A stretch of DNA of 64,000 bases. Source: Poriferisodalis sp965203655 (GTDB lineage Bacteria > Actinomycetota > Acidimicrobiia > Acidimicrobiales > Poriferisodalaceae). The DNA lies in assembly GCF_965203655.1 (NCBI RefSeq), contig NZ_CBDBDD010000001.1, positions 33,512 to 97,511 of the forward strand, read 5' to 3'. The position numbers and the translations under genes were made by a program. Shown here piece by piece: positions 17,242 through 25,269 of this stretch (positions are counted from its first letter, which is position 1; each line of letters opens with the position of its first letter). The notes under the pieces were generated by a model. That model was given only the letters and a program-made list of their open reading frames with translations. It had not been told where the DNA came from and did not search any database.

Positions 17242-19038
17242 TCAGAGCTGGGCCGAAGGCATCTCGGGCAGATGGCTGATTGCGTTCATGATGCCCTTGC
17301 CGGAGCAGGTGACGGTCAGCGATTCGCTGGCTCGCGTCATGGCGACGTACAGCAGCCGGCGGCGCTGGCGGTCCTGCTCCGCGGGCTCGTCGTCTTCGAC
17401 CCAGATGTCGTTCGCGCCGCCGATGACGACATGAGGAAATTCGAGGCCCTTGAGCAATTGAAGCGTGGCTATGCGGATGACGTTGCGGGCCTGCGCCACC
17501 TTGTCCTTGTGTGCTTGGGCGTCGAGGGAGGCCTTCGGACCGATGCGCGCCAGAGCATTCTTGCGGAAGTCCATGGAGCCGGACAGGATTGCGATGGCAT
17601 CGCGTGGAATTCCGTCAGGGCGCAATCGCTTTACGTGTTCGAGTGCCGCTTCAACTTCGGACGTCATGCCGTCACATTCGATTAGCCGCGGCAGCACGCC
17701 GTGACGTACGGCCTGATCCGGCTGCACCAAGACGTCGAAGTCATCGGGCTGTTCTTGATCGGCGACGCGTTGTGCTGCATCACCCAGATACTCAAGCGCC
17801 AAGTCAAGAATCTCGTTGGTATTTCGATAGTTGCGCTTGAGCACGGTTGTGCGGCCACGCGCCGTCATGTCCGGTGGGTTCCACCGCTTCTTCCCGGCGT
17901 AGATTCGCTGGGCACCGTCGTGTGCAACCAGCAGGTTGTCTCGATGTGGTTTCAGTGCTGCCCACGCCATGTCGAGGCCTTCGGCACCGAGGTCTTGTGC
18001 CTCATCGACGATGACCATGTCGTAGCGCTCGGCTGCGTTCCCCGAGTCAAACACCTCGACCGCAACCTTGCGCAGCAGCTTGAAGAACAGGACTCGGTCA
18101 CCCGCTGCCTCCTTCTCGACCTCCCCGGTCCTTCCCGCCTTCGCTACGACCTGATGAGCCAGTTTGTCGATATGGATCGCCCGAATGTTCTGATGATCAA
18201 GAGTCTCTGCCTTCAGGGCCGAAGCGAGCGGTCTGTTGAAGCACAACAGCAGAATCCGCCAATGGGAAAAGTTCCGGGCCATGTGTTTGGCTCGGTGCGT
18301 GAGCACGAGTGTCTTGCCGCTGCCGGCGACGCCTCGTATCACCCGATACCCGGCCCCCAAGTGACGGGCCATGCGTTCTTGCTCGCGGTCGAGTGTTCGA
18401 ATGATGTCCTCGCTGGCAGCATCGGGTTCTCGGAACATCGCAGCGGTCTTGCCGGTGATGATGATCTCGGGCTTGATCGCTGCTCGGGTCTGTGACTGTT
18501 CCGCGGGCCCGAGCTGCAGAATCTGGCCTCCGATGGCGCGCTGAAGCGCTAGGCGAAGCGCACCTGCTTCGAAGTCATCACGAGTCAGCAGTGGCAACTT
18601 GGTATTGATCTCGGCTGCATGCTCCCGGCTGGTCTGCGGCACCGCTAGGACATGCCGCACCGGCAGGGACTCGACCGGGACTTCGGCGACACTGCCGCCT
18701 AGCTCGGCTGTCCGTTCCACTACCAGGCGATGGGTCGCTCCCTCGTCGAGCCGTGCGCGTCGTCGTCGAGACGCCTTGATCTGCCGACGCGACGGTGCCT
18801 GCAGGACGGCGATCCCGGCCTGCGGGTCGAGCACCACCAGATAGCAGTCACTGTCGTCGCTAGGTGTCGTAGCGCCGTCAAACTCGCGCCGCAGCGCCGC
18901 CGCTTCACCCTCTCCGGTGCGCTCGAGCCAGACAGTTACTTCATCTGGCAAGTCGTCCCGAAGGTGCCGAGCCACCTCATGCAGCCGATCGGGCACATCG
19001 CTGCGACTCGCAAGATTCTCAGGCTGCAGGAATGCCAT
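17242..19038 (-). CDS. UvrD/Rep-like superfamily 1 DNA helicase with degenerate NERD-like N-terminus
   Basis: 598 codons from the ATG at 19038, which has GGAG 5 bases upstream. Residues 1-220 are an N-terminal domain; its strand pair DCYLVVLDPQAGIAVLQA (64-81) resembles the NERD nuclease core but has Gln-Ala where the catalytic Glu-x-Lys would be. Helicase motifs follow: Walker A RGVAGSGKT (236-243), LLCFNRPLASAL (Ia), IVDEAQD (II, 345-349), HDGAQRIYAG (III), LKRNYRNTNEIL (IV), LLKGLEFPHVVI (V) and LLYVAMTRASESLTV (VI). It lies 81 bases downstream of the exonuclease-helicase fusion on the same strand, suggesting one operon. SF1A helicases move 3' to 5' on DNA. Role unknown: repair or defence. 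Confidence 0.88.
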   Translation of the reverse strand: MAFLQPENLASRSDVPDRLHEVARHLRDDLPDEVTVWLERTGEGEAAALRREFDGATTPSDDSDCYLVVLDPQAGIAVLQAPSRRQIKASRRRRARLDEGATHRLVVERTAELGGSVAEVPVESLPVRHVLAVPQTSREHAAEINTKLPLLTRDDFEAGALRLALQRAIGGQILQLGPAEQSQTRAAIKPEIIITGKTAAMFREPDAASEDIIRTLDREQERMARHLGAGYRVIRGVAGSGKTLVLTHRAKHMARNFSHWRILLLCFNRPLASALKAETLDHQNIRAIHIDKLAHQVVAKAGRTGEVEKEAAGDRVLFFKLLRKVAVEVFDSGNAAERYDMVIVDEAQDLGAEGLDMAWAALKPHRDNLLVAHDGAQRIYAGKKRWNPPDMTARGRTTVLKRNYRNTNEILDLALEYLGDAAQRVADQEQPDDFDVLVQPDQAVRHGVLPRLIECDGMTSEVEAALEHVKRLRPDGIPRDAIAILSGSMDFRKNALARIGPKASLDAQAHKDKVAQARNVIRIATLQLLKGLEFPHVVIGGANDIWVEDDEPAEQDRQRRRLLYVAMTRASESLTVTCSGKGIMNAISHLPEMPSAQL

Positions 19039-19119
19039 GCGTGCTCCGCGGGTCGCGCGGCTCGACTGTAGTGAAGGCACTTTCCCGCTTGCGGACGTGG
19101 GCCGATGGCCATGAGGCGC

Positions 19120-22100
19120 CTACATGGTGCAGGCGAACTCAGAATCGTCGTCGGTGAGTTCGAGCCGAACGTAAGAGGTGCCGTCGAACTCGTCGGCGAC
19201 GGCAGCGACAAGGCCCTCGCCAATCAACGCGTCAACTGCTGCTCTCACGTCTTTCTCACCGAGGAACGCCAGCCGGCCTGCTGACGGGTGCGTCACCAGA
19301 CGCGAAGTCGGACCACCCGCCCCGACGGCCTCGGCACCCCACAGGTTGCCTGCAAGACAGCGTTCGATGTTCTTGCGTGAGTATCGCCAATGAGCGGTGT
19401 CTGCCAGCAGGCCGAGGATGATTTGAGCGACCGGTAATGCCTCGCGCAGGCCGGCCTCGGTGAGATGGCTGTCGGCCCACGGCCGCGGCAGGTCAGAGCA
19501 CATGTCACACCGGCCACAGCCATCGTCGACGGTCTGCGGCGGTGCATCCGATGCATCGAGATACTCGAGAAGCGCCGCTACTCGACACGCGGCTCGGTCG
19601 CGAGCGAACTCCTTCGCACGATCAGACTTCTCAGCCACTTCGCTGCGACGTTGTTCGCATTGTCGCTCGATCTCTGCCCAGTCCGGTTCGCGCTGCGAAC
19701 GCTCCAGCACCCATCCGTACTTCCAGACAGTGAATCCGATGATGTCTCGTAGCTGGAGCTCAAGCAGATCTTGCGCGACCTCCACCTCGGATCGCCCGAG
19801 TTCCTTCGACCACTGCGGTGCGTCATAACGGCCGTCATGTTGCTCCGCCAATTCAATGATCTGCTGGGCGCGTGCGATGAACTCCGGTTCGACTGCTGCG
19901 TCTCTCTGCAGACCCGCAACCCCGTCGGCATTCGGCGTGTTGGAATCGGCCGACACGTCGCTCAGGCGCAGCTGGCTGAGCCGCTTGCGCGTGTCGTCGA
20001 TGATTGTGACGCGGCCCTCCCACGGCGTGTCAGGGTGGCGCTTCAAAACGTCCGCGATCGCCAAGTAGTGAACGGCGAGCGAGGTCGCGACCGATTCCGC
20101 GTCACTCTCGCGGGTCTTGTCATCGGGTCGGTCGACGAGATCCTCCGGGTCGTATGAGCCCAGGCCCGGCAGCAGCTTCGCCCAGATGCTGCGCACCTGC
20201 GCGATTGACGGCGCCGCGCTGCGAACGAAGACTCGATGGATGGAGCAGTCCTTCGGCATAGTCAGAAGTACTGCTGTGCCGTCGGTCGGCATGCCGGGTT
20301 GACCAGCACCGCGGGCGGCCCTGCCGGTCTCTTGGACGTACTCCTCGATTGTGGCGGGCATCTCGGAGTGCACGATCAGAGCGATGTCAGGCTTGTCGAT
20401 GCCCATCCCGAAGGCCTTGGTAGCGACGACCACGTCGATCTCGCCATGACGAAATGCGTCCTCGACGTGCGACCTTGCCGCTGTCTCCATGCCTCCGTGG
20501 TAGGCGCGAACCGTATGGCCAGCAACGCGCAGCAACCCGCTGACACGCTCGGCGTCGCGTCGAGTCGGCACGTAGACCACAGTTGCCTGGCGGCGATACG
20601 CCTCCACCACCTGAACGATGCGGACATCGCGGTCGCTGCGGTTCGCACAGTCCTCAGTGAGGTAGCTGATCTCGGGCCGATCCGGCGATAGCACTATCGC
20701 CTCACGAGTCCGCAGTCTCAGTGAAGCCACGATGTCGTCGCGCACTCGGGCGTTGGCCGTGGCCGTCACTGCCAACAGCGCCGGGCGGTCGCCGACGGGC
20801 GCTGCCCTGCCCTGATCAATGCGGCGCCGACGTTCTGTCGGTGTCCCGCCGAGCAGCTCAATTGCCTCGGGAATCCTGGCGTACTCGGGCCGGAACGTGT
20901 GTCCCCACTGCGAGATGCAGTGCGCTTCGTCGATGGCAATCCGGGCAACGTCGACCTTGGAGAGCAGGCTGATGAACTCCTGCGACCACAGCCGCTCGGG
21001 GCTGATGTACAGCAGCTTGTAGTCGCCCCGGGTTGCGCCCCGCAGGATGTCGCGCCATTCGCTCTGCCCCACGCCGCTGTGGATGGCTGCCACCTCGGTG
21101 ATGCCACGGCGGCGCAAGTTCTCGACTTGATCGTTCATCAACGAGATCAATGGCGACAGCACGAGCGTCACGCCAGGCATCAGCAGCGCCGGAATCTGGT
21201 AGGTGATCGACTTGCCCGACCCTGTCGGCAGCACCGAGAGCGCATCTTCGCCTGCCATGAATCGCCGCATCGTCTCGAGCTGGCCGGACCGCCATTGTTC
21301 GAAGCCAAAGATCTGACGCACGCGGTCCAGCCGCCGCTCGACGATGTCGCCGTCCCGGGCCTGATCCTCGTCGAGCGCGAGCGCTCGGATCTTCGCGAGG
21401 GTGTCGTCGACCGGGACTGCATCCATGGCGCTCCGCAGCTCATCGGTCAGCTCGATGCCGTCGAGATGCCCACAGATGCGGTCATACGCGTCGTTGGGAT
21501 CACGTACGCGGTGCTGTGCGGGCGGACCGGGCAGCGTGCCGAGGATTTGCTCGGCGTAAGAGCTGGCCCTGCACAGGCGGTTGTCCAGCATCACGGTCAC
21601 CCCGCGATCGTCTGCCGCACGGATCAGCCGTCCTGCCCCCTGAGCCATCCTCAGTGCGGCGCGTGGCACGGCGTAGTCAGCGAACCCATCCTTGCCCTGC
21701 TGCTCCACAGCTTCCATCCGAGCGCCCGAGATCGGGTCAGCAGGAGAGTCGAAGGGGATTTTCTCCAAGAGGAGCAAGCTCAGCGCCTCGCCGGGGATGT
21801 CGACGCCCTCCCAGAACGAGCGCAGAGCGAGCAGGCTGGTGGCCATCTCAGTTCTCATTCGGGCGACGAGCGCAGCTGCTGGTGCGTCGCCTTGGGTGAG
21901 CAGCGGAATTCCGTGCTGATCGAGGTAGTCACGGAGCTTGTTGCGAGCCGCTTCCATGCGGGAACGAGCGGTGAACAACGCCATCGCCCGACCTCGGGAC
22001 AACAGCATCAGCCGCCCGGTCTCACGGCCTGCTGCCTCGGTGAACTCGTCCATCAGGCGTGCTCTGGGGGATGGCAGCCAGTCAGCCAAGATCAGCAGAT

Positions 22101-24450
22101 GCTGTTCGCTGAGCGCTTCAAACGGAGTTGGCAGGGCCCTCGTCTGGGCGGCGTCGAGACCCAGTGAATTCAGGATGTGGCTGAAGTTGCCGCCCACTTG
22201 CAGGGTCGCCGATGTTGCGACTGTGGCGTCGAGCTCATTCCACAGCTGCCGCAACTGCGGCGCTACCGACAGGGGCACATGCCGCAGCAGCCATGTCCAG
22301 CGTCCTTCGGTGTACTGGACCTGACTGACTGCGATGCGCTGTTGCTCTTCAAGATTGGCAATCAGACTTGCGCCGCGTATCGCATCGCCGCCGTCTCCCG
22401 CAGCCTGCGGGCCAGCCGAGCCCGCGTCGGCGTGGATGACGCGGCGGAGCGTCTTGGCGGCATTTCGGGCAAAGCGCCCAAGGTGTCGTAACTCGGCTTC
22501 GAGGCGGTCGCGCCGGTAACGTCCGGCGAGTTGCTCTGGCAGGTTGATCTCGTTCAGCTCGCCGACGATGCCTTCCACGGCTTCGGCGAGCGACCGCCCT
22601 TCGCGCAGCACTGCGTAGTAGTCGGGGTGCGCAGTGTCGATGCCGCGCCGAATTCGATACGACGAGGGATAACGATCGTCGGCACTTGCTGCCGTTCGCA
22701 CCCGTATGTAGGCCGTCAGCTCCGAGCCGAAGCGCGGCAGCTGATTCCGTATGGCGGTGACACAGCGGCGCACGTCGGTCAACGGCGATTCACGCACGGA
22801 CCAGCGAGCGGCGCGGGCGAGCCGGCCTAGCGTCCCGCTCCCTGTGCCGCTCGGATCGATCGCATCACAGAGTTGCTCAATCTCGCCCACTCCGATTTCG
22901 GCCGTCAGTGCATCGGTCGCCGAGTCTTCGAGGTTGTGCGCTTCGTCGAGGACCAAGTGCCTGGCGTGATCGAGCCACTCGTGATCGGTCACGACCAGCG
23001 CATGGTTCAGCACGGCCACATCCGCATGACGCAGCCCGTCACGAGCGCGGCGATAGAAGCACCGTCTGTCCAAGTCAGTCGTTTCCGGACCCGGCTGCTC
23101 GCTGACGGAGAGCACGAATCGAAGACTCGACATGACGTCTCGAAAATCGCTGCCGAGTGCCCACGTGTTCAGGTCGTCCCAATCACCCGTCGGCGTCTGT
23201 GAGACCCAGCCACACAGGATCGCGAGCGCGAGACCGCGCACTGCTTGACGCGAGCCTGCACGGTTACCGGGATCGTGCTCCGGGTGCGCGGTGCGTCCCG
23301 CGACAACATCCTGTGCGTCGCCGGAATGGTCGCCTTGAATGCCCAACTCGCCAAGCGCGCTCTCCAGCGCGGCCACGTCGATGTAGTTGCCCCTGCCCTT
23401 GAGCAACACCCAGTTGAAGGGCACCAAGAGCGAGGTCAGTTCCTCAAGGGAGTGCGCGATCTGATCCTGCAGCACCTTGGAATGCGGGGCGATTGCGACC
23501 GTCGCGCCACTGGCGCGGGCGTATTCGATCGCGGGTGCGAGATAGGCGAAGGTCTTGCCCGTGCCCGTCGGGGCCTCGATGAGCCGACGTTCGCCTTTGT
23601 GCAGCGCCGACGCCACCAAGCGAGCCATCTCGACTTGCTGCGCGCGTGGTGAGCGACCGTGTTCCATCAGCGCTCCGCCGTTGTCGAGCATGCCCGCGGT
23701 GGTTTCTGGATCGAATCTGCCAGTCGGTTCGGACCATTGCCGCTGCCTGGACACCGGGATGGTCGAGGCCAGCGACGGCGGGTCGGATTCGGCGTCAAGG
23801 AATGCGGACCATGCGTGGGCAGTTGCGTGCAGCACCCAACGTTGAAGTCGGCGAGGCGGGGACGCTTCGTTCATCGACGCGAGCAGCGGACTCAGCACAT
23901 CAGCCAGCAGACGGGCATCCCCGAGCGCTCGGTGCTCGGAACGGGCGGTGCGTCCCAAGAGCCGTTCCGCCAGATCGTCGAGGCTCCGTCCCAACGGCGG
24001 CCTGCTGTCATCACTGCCGCTCGTCATCTCCCGTCCGGCCCTCGGGAACGCGAGGTGTGCCAGGTCCAACGTGTCTAGACGTCGGCCGCCGAGCGCTGGC
24101 AGCCCCGACTGCGCTGATGCCTCATCCATCAGCGGGAAGTCGTAGCCGAAGCCGTTGTGAGCGATGAGAGGACGGTCGCCGACGAACGCGGAGAAGCGTC
24201 GCAAGGCCTCGACCAAGGTCGGCGCTTGCGCCAGGTCCTTGTCCGTCAAGCCCGTCAATTCCCGAGTCTGGGAGCGCAAAGGCCGGGTTGGTCGCACCAA
24301 TGTTTCGAACTCGCTGGCTTCGACGCCGTCGACGACGAGCACGGCCCCGATCTCGATGATCTCATGGGCCGGCGGGTCGGAGCGATCCGCATTGGCCTCT
24401 AGGTCGAACACCACGTATTCGCGCAAAGCCCACACCCCGCAGGCCGACAA
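19120..24450 (-). CDS. DEDDh exonuclease - DinG helicase - RecQ helicase triple fusion
   Basis: 1776 codons, far longer than DinG (about 700-900) or RecQ (about 600-700). Domains in order: DnaQ-like 3'-5' exonuclease, residues 12-190, with DLE (D16, E18), HNGFGYD (D104) and H173-ALGD178, a complete DEDDh set; XPD/DinG helicase, about 260-1000, Walker A APTGTGKT 293-300, DEAH 502-505, later FWEGVDIPGE and QGAGRLIR; RecQ helicase, about 1040-1600, Walker A LPTGSGKS near 1074, DEAHCISQWGH, ETGRAARGAG; zinc cluster CGRCDMC near 1640 and a C-terminal winged-helix-like region. No HRDC domain is seen. The start is uncertain (TTG 24450, or GTG 24435). It follows vapC2 by 49 bases. Probably DNA end-processing; whether repair or phage defence cannot be told. 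Confidence 0.9.
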   Translation of the reverse strand: MSACGVWALREYVVFDLEANADRSDPPAHEIIEIGAVLVVDGVEASEFETLVRPTRPLRSQTRELTGLTDKDLAQAPTLVEALRRFSAFVGDRPLIAHNGFGYDFPLMDEASAQSGLPALGGRRLDTLDLAHLAFPRAGREMTSGSDDSRPPLGRSLDDLAERLLGRTARSEHRALGDARLLADVLSPLLASMNEASPPRRLQRWVLHATAHAWSAFLDAESDPPSLASTIPVSRQRQWSEPTGRFDPETTAGMLDNGGALMEHGRSPRAQQVEMARLVASALHKGERRLIEAPTGTGKTFAYLAPAIEYARASGATVAIAPHSKVLQDQIAHSLEELTSLLVPFNWVLLKGRGNYIDVAALESALGELGIQGDHSGDAQDVVAGRTAHPEHDPGNRAGSRQAVRGLALAILCGWVSQTPTGDWDDLNTWALGSDFRDVMSSLRFVLSVSEQPGPETTDLDRRCFYRRARDGLRHADVAVLNHALVVTDHEWLDHARHLVLDEAHNLEDSATDALTAEIGVGEIEQLCDAIDPSGTGSGTLGRLARAARWSVRESPLTDVRRCVTAIRNQLPRFGSELTAYIRVRTAASADDRYPSSYRIRRGIDTAHPDYYAVLREGRSLAEAVEGIVGELNEINLPEQLAGRYRRDRLEAELRHLGRFARNAAKTLRRVIHADAGSAGPQAAGDGGDAIRGASLIANLEEQQRIAVSQVQYTEGRWTWLLRHVPLSVAPQLRQLWNELDATVATSATLQVGGNFSHILNSLGLDAAQTRALPTPFEALSEQHLLILADWLPSPRARLMDEFTEAAGRETGRLMLLSRGRAMALFTARSRMEAARNKLRDYLDQHGIPLLTQGDAPAAALVARMRTEMATSLLALRSFWEGVDIPGEALSLLLLEKIPFDSPADPISGARMEAVEQQGKDGFADYAVPRAALRMAQGAGRLIRAADDRGVTVMLDNRLCRASSYAEQILGTLPGPPAQHRVRDPNDAYDRICGHLDGIELTDELRSAMDAVPVDDTLAKIRALALDEDQARDGDIVERRLDRVRQIFGFEQWRSGQLETMRRFMAGEDALSVLPTGSGKSITYQIPALLMPGVTLVLSPLISLMNDQVENLRRRGITEVAAIHSGVGQSEWRDILRGATRGDYKLLYISPERLWSQEFISLLSKVDVARIAIDEAHCISQWGHTFRPEYARIPEAIELLGGTPTERRRRIDQGRAAPVGDRPALLAVTATANARVRDDIVASLRLRTREAIVLSPDRPEISYLTEDCANRSDRDVRIVQVVEAYRRQATVVYVPTRRDAERVSGLLRVAGHTVRAYHGGMETAARSHVEDAFRHGEIDVVVATKAFGMGIDKPDIALIVHSEMPATIEEYVQETGRAARGAGQPGMPTDGTAVLLTMPKDCSIHRVFVRSAAPSIAQVRSIWAKLLPGLGSYDPEDLVDRPDDKTRESDAESVATSLAVHYLAIADVLKRHPDTPWEGRVTIIDDTRKRLSQLRLSDVSADSNTPNADGVAGLQRDAAVEPEFIARAQQIIELAEQHDGRYDAPQWSKELGRSEVEVAQDLLELQLRDIIGFTVWKYGWVLERSQREPDWAEIERQCEQRRSEVAEKSDRAKEFARDRAACRVAALLEYLDASDAPPQTVDDGCGRCDMCSDLPRPWADSHLTEAGLREALPVAQIILGLLADTAHWRYSRKNIERCLAGNLWGAEAVGAGGPTSRLVTHPSAGRLAFLGEKDVRAAVDALIGEGLVAAVADEFDGTSYVRLELTDDDSEFACTM

Positions 24451-24499
24451 CCGGAACGCAAGCTAGACGAGATGGCCGGATCGGGCTGCGATGTCGTTG

Positions 24500-24919
24500 T
24501 CAGCGATCGATGTCGGCGGGCAGGATGCGGAATGGCTTGCCGCGCAGCGATTGAACGACGCGGAAGTGCCGCTCGTCGAGCGTCGCAATCGCATCCTCGT
24601 CGTACTTGTCGGCTAGGACCACCAGCGATGCATCGGTCAAGCCAAGCGGCAGGTCGCGGTATCGCTCGATGACAGCGTGTGCCCGGACGAGATCGACGGC
24701 ATCGAATGCCGCTAGTTCATACGCACCCGACGAGATCTCCTCAAGCACCGCCAATTCGGAATCGACACCCGCGATGCGCGCCGTGAGGTAGTCGAGTTCC
24801 GCAAGCACAAAGGGGGAGATCACCAGCGGGCGGGCCTCTGCCAGCGTTTGGGCGCACGGTTCATGCATCCGTTGGTCCGGCACGAATGCGGCCAAGAGAA
24901 CGCTGGTGTCGACGATCAC
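24500..24919 (-). CDS. vapC: PIN-domain ribonuclease toxin VapC (second copy)
   Basis: 139-codon PIN toxin. Acidic residues: VDTSVLLAAF (first Asp), FVLAELDYL (Glu), LTDASLVVLA (Asp) and IATLDERHF (last Asp). Unlike the first VapC, it has the FVLAELDYLTARIAG form typical of toxins paired with short RHH antitoxins. The GTG start at 24919 overlaps the antitoxin stop by four bases. It is on the same strand as, and 49 bases upstream of, the giant fusion gene, so the pair could lead that operon. Confidence 0.9.
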   Translation of the reverse strand: MIVDTSVLLAAFVPDQRMHEPCAQTLAEARPLVISPFVLAELDYLTARIAGVDSELAVLEEISSGAYELAAFDAVDLVRAHAVIERYRDLPLGLTDASLVVLADKYDEDAIATLDERHFRVVQSLRGKPFRILPADIDR

Positions 24920-25143
24920 GTACCGAAACCGGTCTTGGCTAGGTGATCGTCGACGTTCTCGGCGATGTCGGGATCGCCCCAGCCCTCGGTGAACAGCGGG
25001 GTTGTCGGCCGAGCCTCACGCCGAGCAAGTGCTTCAGCCAGTGCCTCGCGAACCAGCGCAGCCTCAGAGCAACGGGCTTCCTCCGCTGCGCGTTCAAGTC
25101 GTTCCTTGAGTTCATCAGGTAGGTAAATCGTCGTCTGCTTCAT
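24916..25143 (-). CDS. vapB: ribbon-helix-helix antitoxin, VapB/CopG type (second copy)
   Basis: 75 codons from the ATG at 25143: MKQTTIYLPDELKERLERAA is a textbook ribbon-helix-helix strand and first helix, followed by ARCSEAALVREALAEAL as the second. The C-terminal part, TPLFTEGWGDPDIAENVDDHL, is acidic and would bind the toxin. The frame is open 18 codons further upstream, but those codons overlap the operator palindromes. Autoregulation is likely. Confidence 0.88.
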   Translation of the reverse strand: MKQTTIYLPDELKERLERAAEEARCSEAALVREALAEALARREARPTTPLFTEGWGDPDIAENVDDHLAKTGFGT

Positions 25144-25152
25144 GCTGTCAAT

Positions 25153-25180
25153 CTTGCCATGTATTGCAAGATATATTGCA
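25153..25180 (-). promoter_or_regulatory. overlapping palindromes, likely operator of the second vapBC
   Basis: Two inverted repeats overlap just upstream of the antitoxin: CTTGC-8-GCAAG at 25153-25170 and TGCAAGATATATTGCA at 25165-25180 (14 of 16 positions symmetric). The AT-rich core stands out from the GC-rich surroundings and would also hold the promoter. Confidence 0.55.
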
Positions 25181-25255
25181 CTCCGATCGTGGTTCACTCA
25201 TAAGCAGCCCACCCGGGATCATCGCGCTCGGCGCTAGGGAAGCGGAAGTGGTTTC

Positions 25256-25261
25256 TAGGCT
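25256..25261 (+). promoter_or_regulatory. putative -10 box before MFS gene
   Basis: TAGGCT ends 8 bases before the GTG at 25270, with no Shine-Dalgarno between. Confidence 0.3.
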
Positions 25262-25269
25262 GCGGCGTT

